Below, one piece after another: positions 10,689 to 22,500 of a stretch of 64,000 bases of DNA (the stretch's first letter is position 1; every line of letters starts with the position of its first letter). Below the pieces are notes generated by a model. The model was given only the letters and a program-made list of their open reading frames with translations, was not told the origin of the DNA and made no database searches. The DNA comes from Congeria kusceri. Lineage: Eukaryota; Mollusca; Bivalvia; Myida; Dreissenidae. Made by a program: the position numbers and the translations under genes. The DNA is taken from positions 15,057,480-15,121,479 of the forward strand of contig CM051034.1 in the NCBI GenBank assembly GCA_027627225.1, given 5' to 3'.

Positions 10689-11413
10689 AGCTCACCTGAG
10701 CGATTCATGCTTGAGGGTGAGCTATTCTGACAAGTCACTTTCCGGCGTCTGTCGTCAACAATTTGCTTCAAACAACTTCTTTGAAATCGCTTGGTGGATT
10801 TTAGCCAAACTTGGCAGGAGTGTTCCTGGGTGGTCCTCTACCAAATTCGTTCAGTTCATTGGAATAGGTCAAACTCCTGTCAGGATTTGGAAATAGTTAA
10901 ACAGAAATGTTCCTTGGGTCAGAAATAGTTTCACAGAAATGTTCCTTGGGTGACTCTACAAAATTCCTTTATCTTTATATCATTTAATTCATTAAACATT
11001 AAATTACAGGGGGGGGGGGGACTGTTGTCCTAATGACTGAAGTGAAAACTTTGAAACCACTTCCAGGATTTTGCAATAATTTTAGAGAAATATTCCTTGG
11101 GTGACCATCTACCAAATTCCTTCCAATTATTTTGATCGATTCAAAAACATGGCTGCCAGGGGGCAGGGCAATTTTCTGGGTATAGTGAAAACTATTAAAA
11201 AGTTATGATCAGAAACCACTGGATTGGATTTCAAAATAATTTTGAAGGAATTTCCTGATTCAACTAAATTCCTTCAAAAAAAATGATTTGTTGTTTGTCT
11301 GTGTTGGTCATTGTCAACATTTTACTTCAAACATCTTTGAAATTGTTTATAAATTGTACAAGCCACTATGATTCATTAAACTCAGGTGAGCAACCAGCAA
11401 CTTTCTTTCTTGT
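10689..11413. repeat. Bivalve-type dispersed element with AGCTCACCTGAGC end
   Basis: It begins AGCTCACCTGAGCGATTCAT and ends CTCAGGTGAGCAACCAGC followed by TTTCTTGTT. The internal CACAGAAATGTTCCTTGGGT and ACCAAATTCCTTC motifs are shared with the element at 5100-5698. It contains a 10-base G run at 11010-11020. Confidence 0.7.
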
Positions 11414-14400
11414 TTACTTTGTGTTTGTTGGGGAAATAGTGTGAAAAAACAATAAAAACGGCAACAGACTTTACACATATTTATTTACGTTTATAACCTC
11501 GTCATTCTTGTTTTTGTCAACATTACTATGTAAGCTTATATTTAATACCAAACAGAAAGCACATGAATGGGTATATACAGTGTGAATCGTGTGACGTGTA
11601 AGATGCAAGAGTGACCAAGTAACAATGTGCCAGGATACTTCACTGAAGCCACATGGCAACACTAGCACTTCTGACCCTCCATCGAGGCTTTGATGAAAAA
11701 CAATGAATATAAAATTCAGGGGTTGAGCGTGAAACTGTCGTATCGGCTTAACTGAACGTAAAATGAATCTGCTTGGTTCAAAAATCCCTTGCATCACATG
11801 CACCATGTTTTTTGCATTCTGATAGATGTTCTCTTATCAAATATTTTTCAATTTATTTTCCATTTATTTAAAGTTACTAAAAATCCTTGTGTATTCATTG
11901 CCTTAAATTACTAATTCTTGGATTCTTTTCAGTCAGTGTATTTTAAGTATTTTTTTAAATTAAGAACTGTTGTTCATTAAAGCCAAGTTGGTACTTGCAA
12001 ATGTAAATGAAAACAAAAGAAAAAATGATTTGTAGTGTCACAAACTAGTACATGACAAATTTTTTTTCATTTTAAAACTCAAAACAAATTATAGATAATA
12101 ATATATATAGAAAGAAAAAGCAATAGTATTCAATAAACAAACAAACAAACAAACAGAAAACAATCATTCCTGATTAAAAATATTATTAAACACTAGACAT
12201 GTCTACAGTCTTATATAAATCTCTATGTAGGAGCGTTTGGAAAGAAACTTAACAGAAAAAGGTTTTAATACCAGCACTATTTAAGGAAGGATCCTAAAAT
12301 AATCCCAACCATCTAACAATATTTTATAACATAATTATATAACAATTAGAACATGCTGCTTATATCTCTAGCTTGTATAAGAAATGTTTTGGTTTTACAT
12401 AAACAATTTCTCTATTACTACCTATTTAAATTTTCTTGCATATTTTCCTTCATTAAAGAAATATACAAAGTTGTAAACAAGTTGTCATTTTCATTAATAC
12501 TTTCAGTAATTACCGAACTTACCTTTACATTTTCAACAAACATGACTTGAGAGAAAATAACGATGCCTATTTAACATAGCTGCAAGTTTTCAGACATTCG
12601 TTACGAACTAAAGCATTCTTCAGTAAGACATCTGTTCAAACTATTTGCATAATTATAGCCCTTTTAGCTGTATTGACTGGAAGTTGTACGGCATTTACAA
12701 CCTTTCTTTGATCTCCCTGTCTGCAACTGTTCGTAGTATTGCTGTTAGCAAATTTTGTATGGCAAACATTTTTACAGCAATATCTGCACATTGGGTCTTG
12801 GGCGCCAGTGCAAACGGGCAACACATTCCTCAGAAATTACCCATAGCAAGATTTCTTCGAACTCCTGATTACAGGCTTCTTATTATGAAAACAGGGATTG
12901 ATGAAAATAGTTCAATAACCACCATGTTGAAAAATGGTTGCAAGAAAATCTCAAAGGAAATCTGCAGAAATAGAAAAAAGAAAACATTAAGAAGCCATGA
13001 TTATAAAAGAAGGCTATAACACCTAGTTAGTAGCAGCCATGATTATAAAAGAATTATTATAAAAGAAGATTATATATAACATCTAGTTATTACAAAGTAT
13101 TACAAAATAACAAAATAATCATTATGTTAATTTCTTTTTTTTTTTGCTTTGTTTTGGGAAAATTAATGCTGCCATTTTATAGTCATGCGTAAACATGTAC
13201 ATACATCAACATTGTCCATCATACCAGTTCGAAATATACAGATCACTTAGCTCAGCATTTATCAATTTATTAGAACAATGAGTGTAGACCAGATAAAAAT
13301 GAACAATAAAAACAAATGTATAATGCTTATCAATATGGAATATTTTGCTTTGTGGTTCCGTATGAAACTAATACATTGATAGAAAATACAATTCTATTCT
13401 AAATTTGCCTTAAAAAACAAACCACTGCCTTATATGTGTCAAATTTGCGAAAGAAATCTACGGTAATCATAATAAACTTAATAATAGAGTCCAGTCATGC
13501 ACAGTTATGTGATTGTACAGATTTCTCGTGAACTTTTATGAACAATGACCAATGTTAATAGCAGCTGCCCTAATCATGTAAAACAAACAAAGAAACACTA
13601 ACTGGGGAAACCGCTAACAATAAACATCACTCAACTATCAAACCAACAGGCAAAAATACATACGAACATCTGCAGCAGAAATTCTTGTGCTGCAGTATTA
13701 GTCACTTAAATAAAATGGCAAACTGGGTGTATGCACTCTCGCATTAATATCTTAGAACAATTTTAAGCAAACAATATACATTCTGCCGAGAACAAAATGC
13801 GCATTACCGTGCAGTTGTCTTTTGTGAAGATAATTACACATTTATGTTTCCGTATTATGTTCTCGTTACCAATATCACATGGTGTGTTTACCGGTATATT
13901 GGTATAAATTGTCTATAATAGTATCAACATAAATAAGTACCTCAATCAAGTGCTATTAATAATTAACAGAGACAGGCACAATAATTACAATTGTTCCGTC
14001 AATCGACACCAGTAAAACACCTGGTTAATTTAATAATTACTGTATCGTACATCTTCATTAGAATCATAACTTTATCATAACATTACCTCAACAAACAGCA
14101 AAAAAACAATTCTGCCATGTAGAAACAATGTTACTTCTATGATGAATATTTCATTATGTATTATTGGATTCATTGAAATTCAATATTCCAACGCCGCAGC
14201 CATAACATTGTTGCCATGGAAATTCACACACAACCGATTCAAATACACACACAAAATGATTTCTTGCAAGAATAAAATATCACTACTATGAAGTAGTTAT
14301 GTCTCCAAATAAATTTTTAACAAAATCTACACCAGTACAAAAGACAGTGTGTGAACATGGCACAAAATTGAATATTAAAAATAGCAATATATCAACATAT

Positions 14401-14559
14401 ATACCTATAAGTACATATCACACTGTGAATAAAATTTAATTCCCATTATCTTTTGTGTTATAGCCCAGTAAATGACAGCTGACAGTTTACAATTATAACG
14501 AGTAAATGTATTAAAAAACAAGATTCTGTGTTTGATAAACACACATGCCCCCAATTGGT
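11414..14559. other. Unassigned non-coding DNA
   Basis: AT-rich intergenic DNA between the convergent PLPBP and NR1J genes. It holds a CAAA microsatellite near 12137 and a half-copy of the hairpin family at 11719. A 124-codon open frame at 12645-13019 has no recognised domain and ordinary intergenic composition. Nothing else supportable was seen. Confidence 0.5.
11719..11765. repeat. Half-copy of the hairpin family
   Basis: GGGGTTGAGCGTGAAACTGT then CGTATCGGCTTAA matches the left arm of the hairpins at 16309 and 42356. The right arm is missing or decayed, so it cannot fold as the others do. Confidence 0.65.
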
Positions 14560-14950
14560 GATGGGTGGCCCATTTCTTGGTCCAAATTAGGTCAAGGTCA
14601 AAGTGAGGTTGCGTGATATGGGTGGATTGGGAACGGTCATAAGTACTAACTGTGTAAATATCTAAGTGTTGTAGTAAGCGTGTTGGTGCTAGACGAAACG
14701 GTAAAATCTAGTTAACCAAGAAATGGCACTTTTGAATTAAATGTCCAAATTAGGTCAAGGTCAAAGTAAGGTTTGGTGATATGGGTGGATAGGGAATGGT
14801 CATAAGCAACAACTGTGCAAGTATCAAAGTGTTGTAGTAAGCAGTGTTGGTGCTAGACAAAACGTTAAAAACTACTTAACCTTGTCACGGACGGAAGGAC
14901 TGAAAGACGATCACTATATGCCTCCTGCACCAAGATGCCGGGGACATAAA
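14555..14950. repeat. Two-copy repeat, about 165-bp unit, with AGGTCA half-sites
   Basis: CCAAATTAGGTCAAGGTCAA through GTTGTAGTAAGC and GTGTTGGTGCTAGAC is repeated, with the AGGTCAAGGTCA motif at about 14589 and 14753. It ends near TGCCGGGGACATAAA and resembles a fragment of a dispersed bivalve repeat. Confidence 0.75.
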
Positions 14951-15544
14951 AAAAAACAGTTTACAAAATGTAATGCATTCTTTAAGGCTTAAGGTTAAAA
15001 TCAAAATTTAATATTATTACCAAAAATGTTACAAAAATCATAACATGAAAAAATTACAAAAAATAATTTACTCATTACTATCTACTTGAAATATCTTAGT
15101 ACTAAAAGGCAGCAATTTTAATGGCATCATTAAACAGGATTTGAAGTCCATTGACCGGTTACAAAATGTTAATCCTATATAAAAATTATTTATCTTACTT
15201 ATCATAAAAAAATGTTATAGTAGTTTATAACCATAATACCACAAAAATACTTTTATGACTATTATCGTTCTAAAGTATTAAATTATTTATTAATAATATA
15301 TATGATTAATATTTCAATTTGGCTTTGAACATCAAAAGCACTTGAGATATTTTAAAACAACATTTATCACAAAGTGATAGACACCAAAATGTTCAACAGT
15401 TCATTAACACAGAAGAAACTATTAACATGTCAAACAACACCGACATTCGAGTGGTCCACAACAAACCCACACGGTACCGTTCAACCAATTTTAAAGTTCA
15501 CATTTGATAAAACAACTAAGTACCCACATAAAATAGCTAGCAAC
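14951..15544. other. Unassigned AT-rich DNA
   Basis: A and T runs with many ATTAAT/AAATAT stretches. No gene or defined repeat boundary was seen. Confidence 0.45.
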
Positions 15545-16030
15545 AAGAGCTGTTGGTAAAACAGTTATGCCCCCTTAAGGTAAAAAACAATCAAGTTTGG
15601 TGATGATTGAATGAGAACTGTTGGACATAGGGAGCGGAAATTGCTAAAAACGCCATAACACCACACACAGTTCCTAGGGCGTTTCGGTAGTTTATCGAAC
15701 TTGACCAAGATATTATGCCCACAAAGATGTTCATGAAGTTTGTTGAACATTGGATGAAAACTGTTAGGCTCAGAGAGTGGAAACTACTAAAACGGCCAAT
15801 TTTGGACACTGCAAGGGCCGTAGCTACACAATTGCTGGGGTGATTTTGCCAATTATCGAACTTGGCAGAGATATTATGCACACAAACATTTTCAGAAAGT
15901 TTGGTGAAGATTGGATGAAAACTATTGGACTTAGAGAGTGGAAACAAAAGTGGTCTACCAGCTGACAGACAGACCGACCCACCATTAGCAAACCAATATA
16001 CCCTGCCATCTTTGAAGGGGGGCATAATAA
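15545..16030. repeat. Dispersed element with ends GTTATGCCCCC / GGGGGGCATAA
   Basis: The left end GTTATGCCCCCTTAAGGT and right end CTTTGAAGGGGGGCATAATA are roughly inverted. Inside, three diverged units carry GTTTGGTGAAGATTGGATGA / AAACTATTGGACTTAGAGAG. The overlapping open frames on both strands come from the repeat. Confidence 0.65.
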
Positions 16031-16308
16031 GTGATTTCATAAAAAATACTTACAAACTCTTAAAGGAATGGACATCAATGTGTTCGATTATAAGTCAGAA
16101 TTGCAAACAGTGGTGATTACACAAAGTGTTCAATTAAAATAAATCATATTATTCCAACCCCTACTGAAGGAACAAGTCTTTGAACATCAATAATTAAAAT
16201 TAACTTGTAGATCAATTAATAAATTAACATTGGCTTTACTATACTAACAGTATTAAAACACATTTAAATATGGACTCCATCTTAATTACATAATCCATTG
16301 TTCTAAAA
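16031..16308. other. Unassigned AT-rich DNA
   Basis: No gene or repeat structure recognised. Confidence 0.4.
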
Positions 16309-16372
16309 TTGAGCATGAAACTGCTGTATCTGCTTAATATTTCTATATCAGACACAATAGTTTCACGCTCAA
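16309..16372. repeat. Palindromic hairpin element copy 1
   Basis: TTGAGCATGAAACTGCTGTA / TCTG pairs with CAGACACAATAGTTTCACGC / TCAA around a loop of about 15 bases, with a few mismatches. Size and shape resemble a pre-miRNA or a very short MITE. Related copies lie at 42356 and 49438, with a half-copy at 11719. Confidence 0.8.
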
Positions 16373-16620
16373 CCCTTGCAATGTTCCTGAGGTGGTAAAA
16401 GAAAGCTATCAAAGGCTTGAACCTTACAAGGGCATTAGCTGTTTTTAGAAACCACAGTAGTTTTTTTTTAATTTGTCAGTTTGTTCCTTACCATTAAAAT
16501 TACAAACCATATTAGCGGGTGAAAACAGATTGTGTTGATTTCTGGACTCCTTAAACCAATATTTACTATCAGAATGCTAAAACATCTTGTTGAATAACAG
16601 GACTTTTTTCAGAAATATAT

Positions 16621-16849
16621 GTGGCATGTCGTGGGAAAACCGGGCTTAATGCATGTGCGTAAAGTATCGTAAAGTAAAGCACTTTCCGCCTACAGTGGAT
16701 TTATGTTTAGAAGATACTTCCTTGAAACAGAAAATACCATTACCTCGGAATGAGTTGTCCTGGATTAGCTTGTGCAGACTGCACAAGCTAATTCGGGACG
16801 ACACTTTACGCACATGCATTAAGCCCAGTTTTCCCACAACACGCCTCAT
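16621..16849. mobile_element. Fold-back element copy 2 (GTGGGAAAACCGG family)
   Basis: The ends GGCATGTCGTGGGAAAACCG and CAGTTTTCCCACAACACGCC are present. The left internal palindrome is deleted: the sequence goes straight from GCGTAAAGTATCG to a short GTAAAGCACTTTCCGCC block, and only the right palindrome AGCTTGTGCAGACTGCACAA remains. Confidence 0.88.
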
Positions 16850-18292
16850 ATAGAATAAAGGCTTTCAGTTAGGTAGACACTCCTCACTTCGCAAAACCTG
16901 ATGTATGTATAAAAATAGTGTGGTATACATGTCCCCACAGTGCAGGTTCTGGTAGAAATTAATGTGCCCCAAAATCTATTAAACTTATAAAAAATATGTG
17001 TTCATTCCATGAGTGTAATATAAAATTGAACAATTTACAACATGTTATATTTTAAAGGCACTTTTACTGTAAATGTGGCTTTGATTGTTTGGTCCTATAA
17101 CAGTTGTAATATGCAGCATACTATGATTTTTTTTTAATAGAACAAAATTATTATTCTTAACAATTACTTATTAATTGGCCTATGCAGTTATTTCAATTGC
17201 TTAAGCAGAAAATATCAAGATTAAAATGTAAATAAAACCCAGATATTAAAAGTCATGATTTTTAAAACAAGACTAAGGCAAGTTTCATTTCTCTTGGCAC
17301 AGCTGTTCAGATCTTGGGTGGAAATACACAATTTGAGCATTTTTATACATGAATGAAATGAAACATTATTTACACTGAAAAAAGTTACATCTTGCTAATT
17401 GTTTAAGAGTTTTCCTTTATCATGAACTGACATAGCCCCCTGGTAAATTCTTTTTTCAAACATGGTGTTCGAAAAAATCAAGAACAACCAAGCAACAGTA
17501 TTTAACATGTTCAAAAATCTGTCGCGAAACGAGAAACACACTGTCAACAAGTACAAGTCACTTGTAATTTCGAAAATTCTCCTTGATACAATAAGATCAC
17601 CGGAAAAAAACGCATGTCAACAAATCTGTGCTGTCTACTATACAACATATCACATCGGCACAGAGCTTCGAACGTTAATTTCACCCACAATGCACCAGAT
17701 TTGTTTGTTTCTAACAAGCACACTGACCTGCGTACCAAACATTTCAACTTGTCGTAGTGACAGCATCTGAGGTAAAACAATATATTATGGACGCAACAAA
17801 TTTCATAATATTAATAATAATAATATTTAATAATAATCTAATATAATTAATTTTTATGTACTAGATCTACTTACACAAAGATCAGTTTCATTATTCAGCC
17901 AATTTGTTTAACTTAGCTATCTAAAGCATGCATTTATATGTACACTTTATCGAAACCAAATTTTTTACACAAGCACACAAAAAGACTGGCATAAGTGTTA
18001 GCCCTGGTCAACAATTACTCATCTGCTACAGAACATCTTGTCAACATGTGCCTCATATTATTTTGAAGTCAAAATAATCAGATCTGAATTCATAACGGTG
18101 TCTTGTTACATAAGCATTTAGCTACTGATACAGTCTCTCATGTCACCTATAGACTTTGAGGCGATATTTCTCTCATTCCTGTTCGAACACACTGAATACA
18201 GAAACTTAAACACCAGTTTTTTTAAGCGGGTGAAAAGATCTCATAACTCATTAGCAAGACCATTATTAAAGTAAAAACTTCCACACAGAATA
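16850..18292. other. Unassigned non-coding DNA downstream of NR1J
   Basis: AT-rich sequence past the candidate NR1J poly(A) signal, with an AATAATA-rich run near 17805-17840. A 102-codon frame at 17462 shows no recognisable domain. Confidence 0.45.
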
Positions 18293-18298
18293 TTTATT
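18293..18298 (-). terminator. Candidate poly(A) signal of NR1J
   Basis: TTTATT on the + strand is AATAAA on the coding strand, about 310 bases past the NR1J stop. It is the first hexamer I noticed downstream, in a plausible 3' UTR. Such hexamers are frequent by chance in AT-rich DNA. Confidence 0.35.
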
Positions 18299-18609
18299 TG
18301 CATTCATTTGTTTTTAACTTTAACATCAGGGCTTAATCAGATTCTATGGTCCGTTTCACAGTGCATTCCCAGACATACATGTGTGACGCGACCGTAATCT
18401 GACAGGTATCACAGGACCCTCAATCCGACGTTTCTAGCTTCACATAGACCATCAGGACCATGTGACGGTGAAAGGGCTGGCAAAACTTACAGTGTTGCAA
18501 TGTTACAGTGTATACTGGCAGACCTTAATTTTGTATTAAACAACAGTCTATACTTATTTTCCCACCATTTAAACAAGGGAGGTAAGCCAATTTTTCCCGC
18601 ATCCTGCTT

Positions 18610-19501
18610 TCAAGGGGAGGCGATCGAAGAGGAAGCATCGCTATCGGTGTCTGTCTCCCCATTGTTCTTCTTCAAGTGGAGGTCCATGACTTCCTTCATC
18701 AACGGCTGCAAACCTTCAGGGTTCAGCTTCAGCAAAACCTGTGAGTGCTCCTCGTTGAGGTTGCGTATATCGGTCAGCTTCATGAGAAGCTTGGGGTACA
18801 TTGACTTGACTACATGACTCGGGTACTTGGACTCCAGGTAACGCTGTAGAAGTAGCGCGTACTTGTCCTGCTCTGCAGTGATGTACGCCTTGTCCGTCAC
18901 GCACGGACGGTCCGGAGAAAAGAGCGACAACATGAGCAGAAGAATCAGCATGGTCTCATCGGCTTTCAGATCGATGGCTAACGACTTAACGAATTTCATG
19001 TGATCATCGAATATGCCGCCAGAACCATGGCCGAATCCTGGCAGCGACCCAATATCTACCCCGGTATTCTCGATACCATGTTTTAACTGGTCGGAGGTCA
19101 TTGCTAAAGAATCTTTATCGTACGGATCGAGAAAGTAGTTATGTTCCTTATCGAATGAGATAACAGATCTTAGAATGAGCAACTCTATACTGCCTCCTTT
19201 CAAAAGACCAATCTGATCAGTCTGTGACAGGGCTTTGAAAGCTTTCAACTTTTTGGCCATATCCACCACCCTCCGTACACTCACTTCGGCAATGTTCACA
19301 ATCGCGGCAAAGTTGGCATTATCTCTCGGCACCTTTGACTCGATGGGAATTTCAAGAGACTGGCGGTAGGCTCGGACAACTTCATTGATTTGAGCCTCTT
19401 CTTCTGGTTCCAAGGGACGAGTTTTTTGTGGGGAACCAACCATCGTGTTCATTGACACCACGCCTGACTGCTGCATTTTCTTCTCGAGGTCGCGCATCCG
19501 T
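18610..19501 (-). CDS. NR1J: NR1J exon 4, hinge and complete ligand-binding domain
   Basis: The acceptor on the minus strand is TTTCATTGCAG at 19503-19502. The exon starts in RRMRDLEKK and runs without interruption to TGA at 18612-18610, adding 296 residues. It carries the LBD signature [20 protein letters not shown] (helices 3-5), a helix-8/10 region ([28 protein letters not shown]) and an AF-2 activation helix LMKEVM that fits the hydrophobic-hydrophobic-x-E-hydrophobic-hydrophobic pattern, followed by an acidic/Ser tail. The AF-2 glutamate and the helix 3/4 lysine are both present, so coactivator docking should be intact. Having the entire LBD in one exon is notable. No frameshift or premature stop is seen. 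Confidence 0.95.
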
Positions 19502-22500
19502 CTGCAATGAAAAGATCTGACCAATAAAAACCGAGCAGTTTAAGGTTTGGTCAATTAGTGAACAAGCAGCCTTCAATTTGACAAGAATTCTTTAAAAATG
19601 CAAAGCAAATTGGAAGTTTAATTTTTATAACACATATTTTACACACTAAATAAACAAAGAAATAATATAAGAAATGTTTTATTCTTACTAATAAAACAGT
19701 GTCGACCCAGTATACCATCATTGGAGTGAATCTTACCCATACCTGTTGTCATCAATTCGTTGTCGTTTGCGCATCTTCTCGTCTTCTGTCAGAATGTACT
19801 CCTTACGCATGCCGATCTCGAAGCATTTCCGCAGGCGACACCGCTTGCAGAAGCGTCTGTTTGAAACATCCATCTTACATTTTTCCTCGTAAGGGCACTT
19901 GAAGTATTCCTGAAATGGAATAGAAAGATTTGATGCACAGGTACGCAAAAATATTCATCTTCCATTGTGTTTTTACTATTGTACATCTTGAAGATTGAAA
20001 TATTCCTGAAACAAAGAGAAACATTGAAAGGAGAAGGTATACAATAATTTTAATAACAAAAATATTTTGATGGTATGTTGCATGTAAGAGAAATATCTAG
20101 TATCTCTTGTCGGCAAATTTTCTGTAAAATTGTGCATTTACCCATCCAATCGTGCGCTATATAGCCAAATAATGATACCGTGAACCAAAAATCTTCTTGA
20201 AGTTTGTTTTTTTATTATGACTGTCATTTAAAATGCTACTGAATGAAGTGGAGAATTTATTGCATGTACACATATGCACAAAAAGTCTCAAGTGATTTAT
20301 GTGGGAGAATTTCATACTTCTTTATTTTAAACTATAAACATGCATCATATATATCTATATATATATTACCGGTATATATAAACACCATGTTCTGTCTTCT
20401 TTCATTCGACAGAAACCTAATAGCATACACCAATCATCAAGATAATTATTAAGGAAAAGTCTTGATAAACCAAAGTAGGAAAAGACTTAAATTTTTTACA
20501 TCTGGGAAAAGATCTCTAAAGTACATAAAATAATTGTAAGAACTGGCTGGAAACAAGATTTCTAGAAAAGACTTAATAATAAGCTGGTAGCCAATCAATG
20601 CTTGCGACTTGGCATTATCTTGTCACCAGCGTCCTTCAAATGTCCGTGGAAGTTTATAAGTCCAAGTCAGGTCGTTAAGGGACCGATAATCAGATACTGC
20701 ATGTCAATCTGTTGATTGCACGAGTCTTAAATTATGGAAAAAATGGTGAAAAAAGGCCAAAAGATTCATCGATACAATTCTTAATTATCTGCAAGAGTAG
20801 CACACCAGATAATGAAACGCTCCCACGAAGTAGTTATATCCTTACCATTAAATTATGAAAAACTCTCAAAGATTCATTGATGCAATTCTTAATTATCTGC
20901 GAGATGAGCATGTCAGATAATGAAACGCTCAGATGAAGAAATTATATCCCTATGAGTGTACTTTTTAAAGGATAATGTTGCTTACAGTTAATGCTTTCGA
21001 TACAATCTGCAGCACTTTAATAGAAAACATGGCCAGATATAGGTATTGATTTCTAAGACTGGTAAAATGTCTTCCAATATTCATGAAAATGGATCGCATA
21101 ACTAGATGTGCTCTATGTAATAATATAATTATGCATAAATGTAATTTGAATCATTTTTCCAGCCACATGTCACAATATGATAAATTACCAAAAAAATCAT
21201 AAACTATTAATTTCTAACAAAGCATGGCTACCTGAGACATTCATGAGCTTGTATTAATTTCAAGTCACTTCAAAATATCATATATTTAAAGAGAAATTTC
21301 ATTAACAGTTGGGTAATTTTTCTTAATAACAAGATCTTTTCAATTTGTTAACATATTATACATCTTGATGATTTTTTTTTCATCACTTCAACTTTGTTTT
21401 TTTTCTAACAAAAGGTGAATAACAGAGTATCTTGACTATAAACAGCAAATTTAATACTTAATGTAATAAATGACAATTATTTATTCATATGATTAAACCA
21501 ATAATGAGTGAAATTTAAGACTTGGTTATGACCTGAACAAAATTAAAACACTGAAACACTATAATAACATAAGAATTGTTCATAATCATGATCTTTTGAA
21601 AATAAACTCGACGCTGAGGAATAAAAAAATCACGTCTCCCCAACACCGCTCGATATGAAATCCACTTCATTAGCACAAAAATTATTTTGATTAAGTCTCT
21701 GAATAGTTTGTATTTACTGGGGATCGATCAAATTAAATTTGCAACAAGGAGCATTGCCATGCATCGATTGTCATTGTAAAAGGCTTAAAACCTCGCTGAT
21801 TTCTGGGTAGCCGACGACACAGCTCAATTGATCGTTTTATTAACCCCACGACTTCCAATCTATACAATCAATCAGTGTTTTTAATTTGGAATCACTGATG
21901 AGAAATAATACAATGGAGATTCAGAAATTAATAACTCCACAATTCTTCCGAAGAATGCAACTTCCTCCAGTTTGCGAGCCTTTCAATTACTGCAAACAAA
22001 AGCTGGTAAAATCTGGGTGATATTTATTATTCATGATTTGCAGGTATATGTGTTCCTCGTTGGACTAAATTGCGGGAAAACATGACCTGTTAATTCGTCT
22101 ATAACTGAGTTTAAATCACTACATTTTATAACCTAAGAATGAGATGATGCCGTGGTTAAATTATGCACAATGGATCCTCATTGTCTCTACAGCATTAAGA
22201 TAAATGAATATTAAAATACATTTAATAATGATTTATGTCATGAATAATAAACAACACATGGCTATTTTGACATGACACCCAATACTGTATTAAATTTAGA
22301 GTTTTGTTGTTGTTGTTGTTGATCATCTTTTTCCTTTGCTCCATTTTAAGATAGTCTAGTCCTCCTTTGACTCAGATTTTAGTTTCAGGTTTTCTTTTGA
22401 GACTTGTGCATTAAAACAACTGCCAATTAATGCTTTTAATTAAAATCTAGGGAACTGAGTTATTTGTAAATTTGCTAATACTTGTATTTGTTTATCTTTT

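Noticed and set aside
12645..13019. 124-codon open frame, and a Cys-containing frame on the opposite strand
   Set aside because: No recognisable domain, no splice context, composition like the surrounding DNA. The Cys spacing on the other strand does not fit a known finger.
17462..17770. 102-codon frame downstream of NR1J
   Set aside because: No domain, no neighbouring exon and no codon pattern distinguishing it from chance; possible but unsupported.
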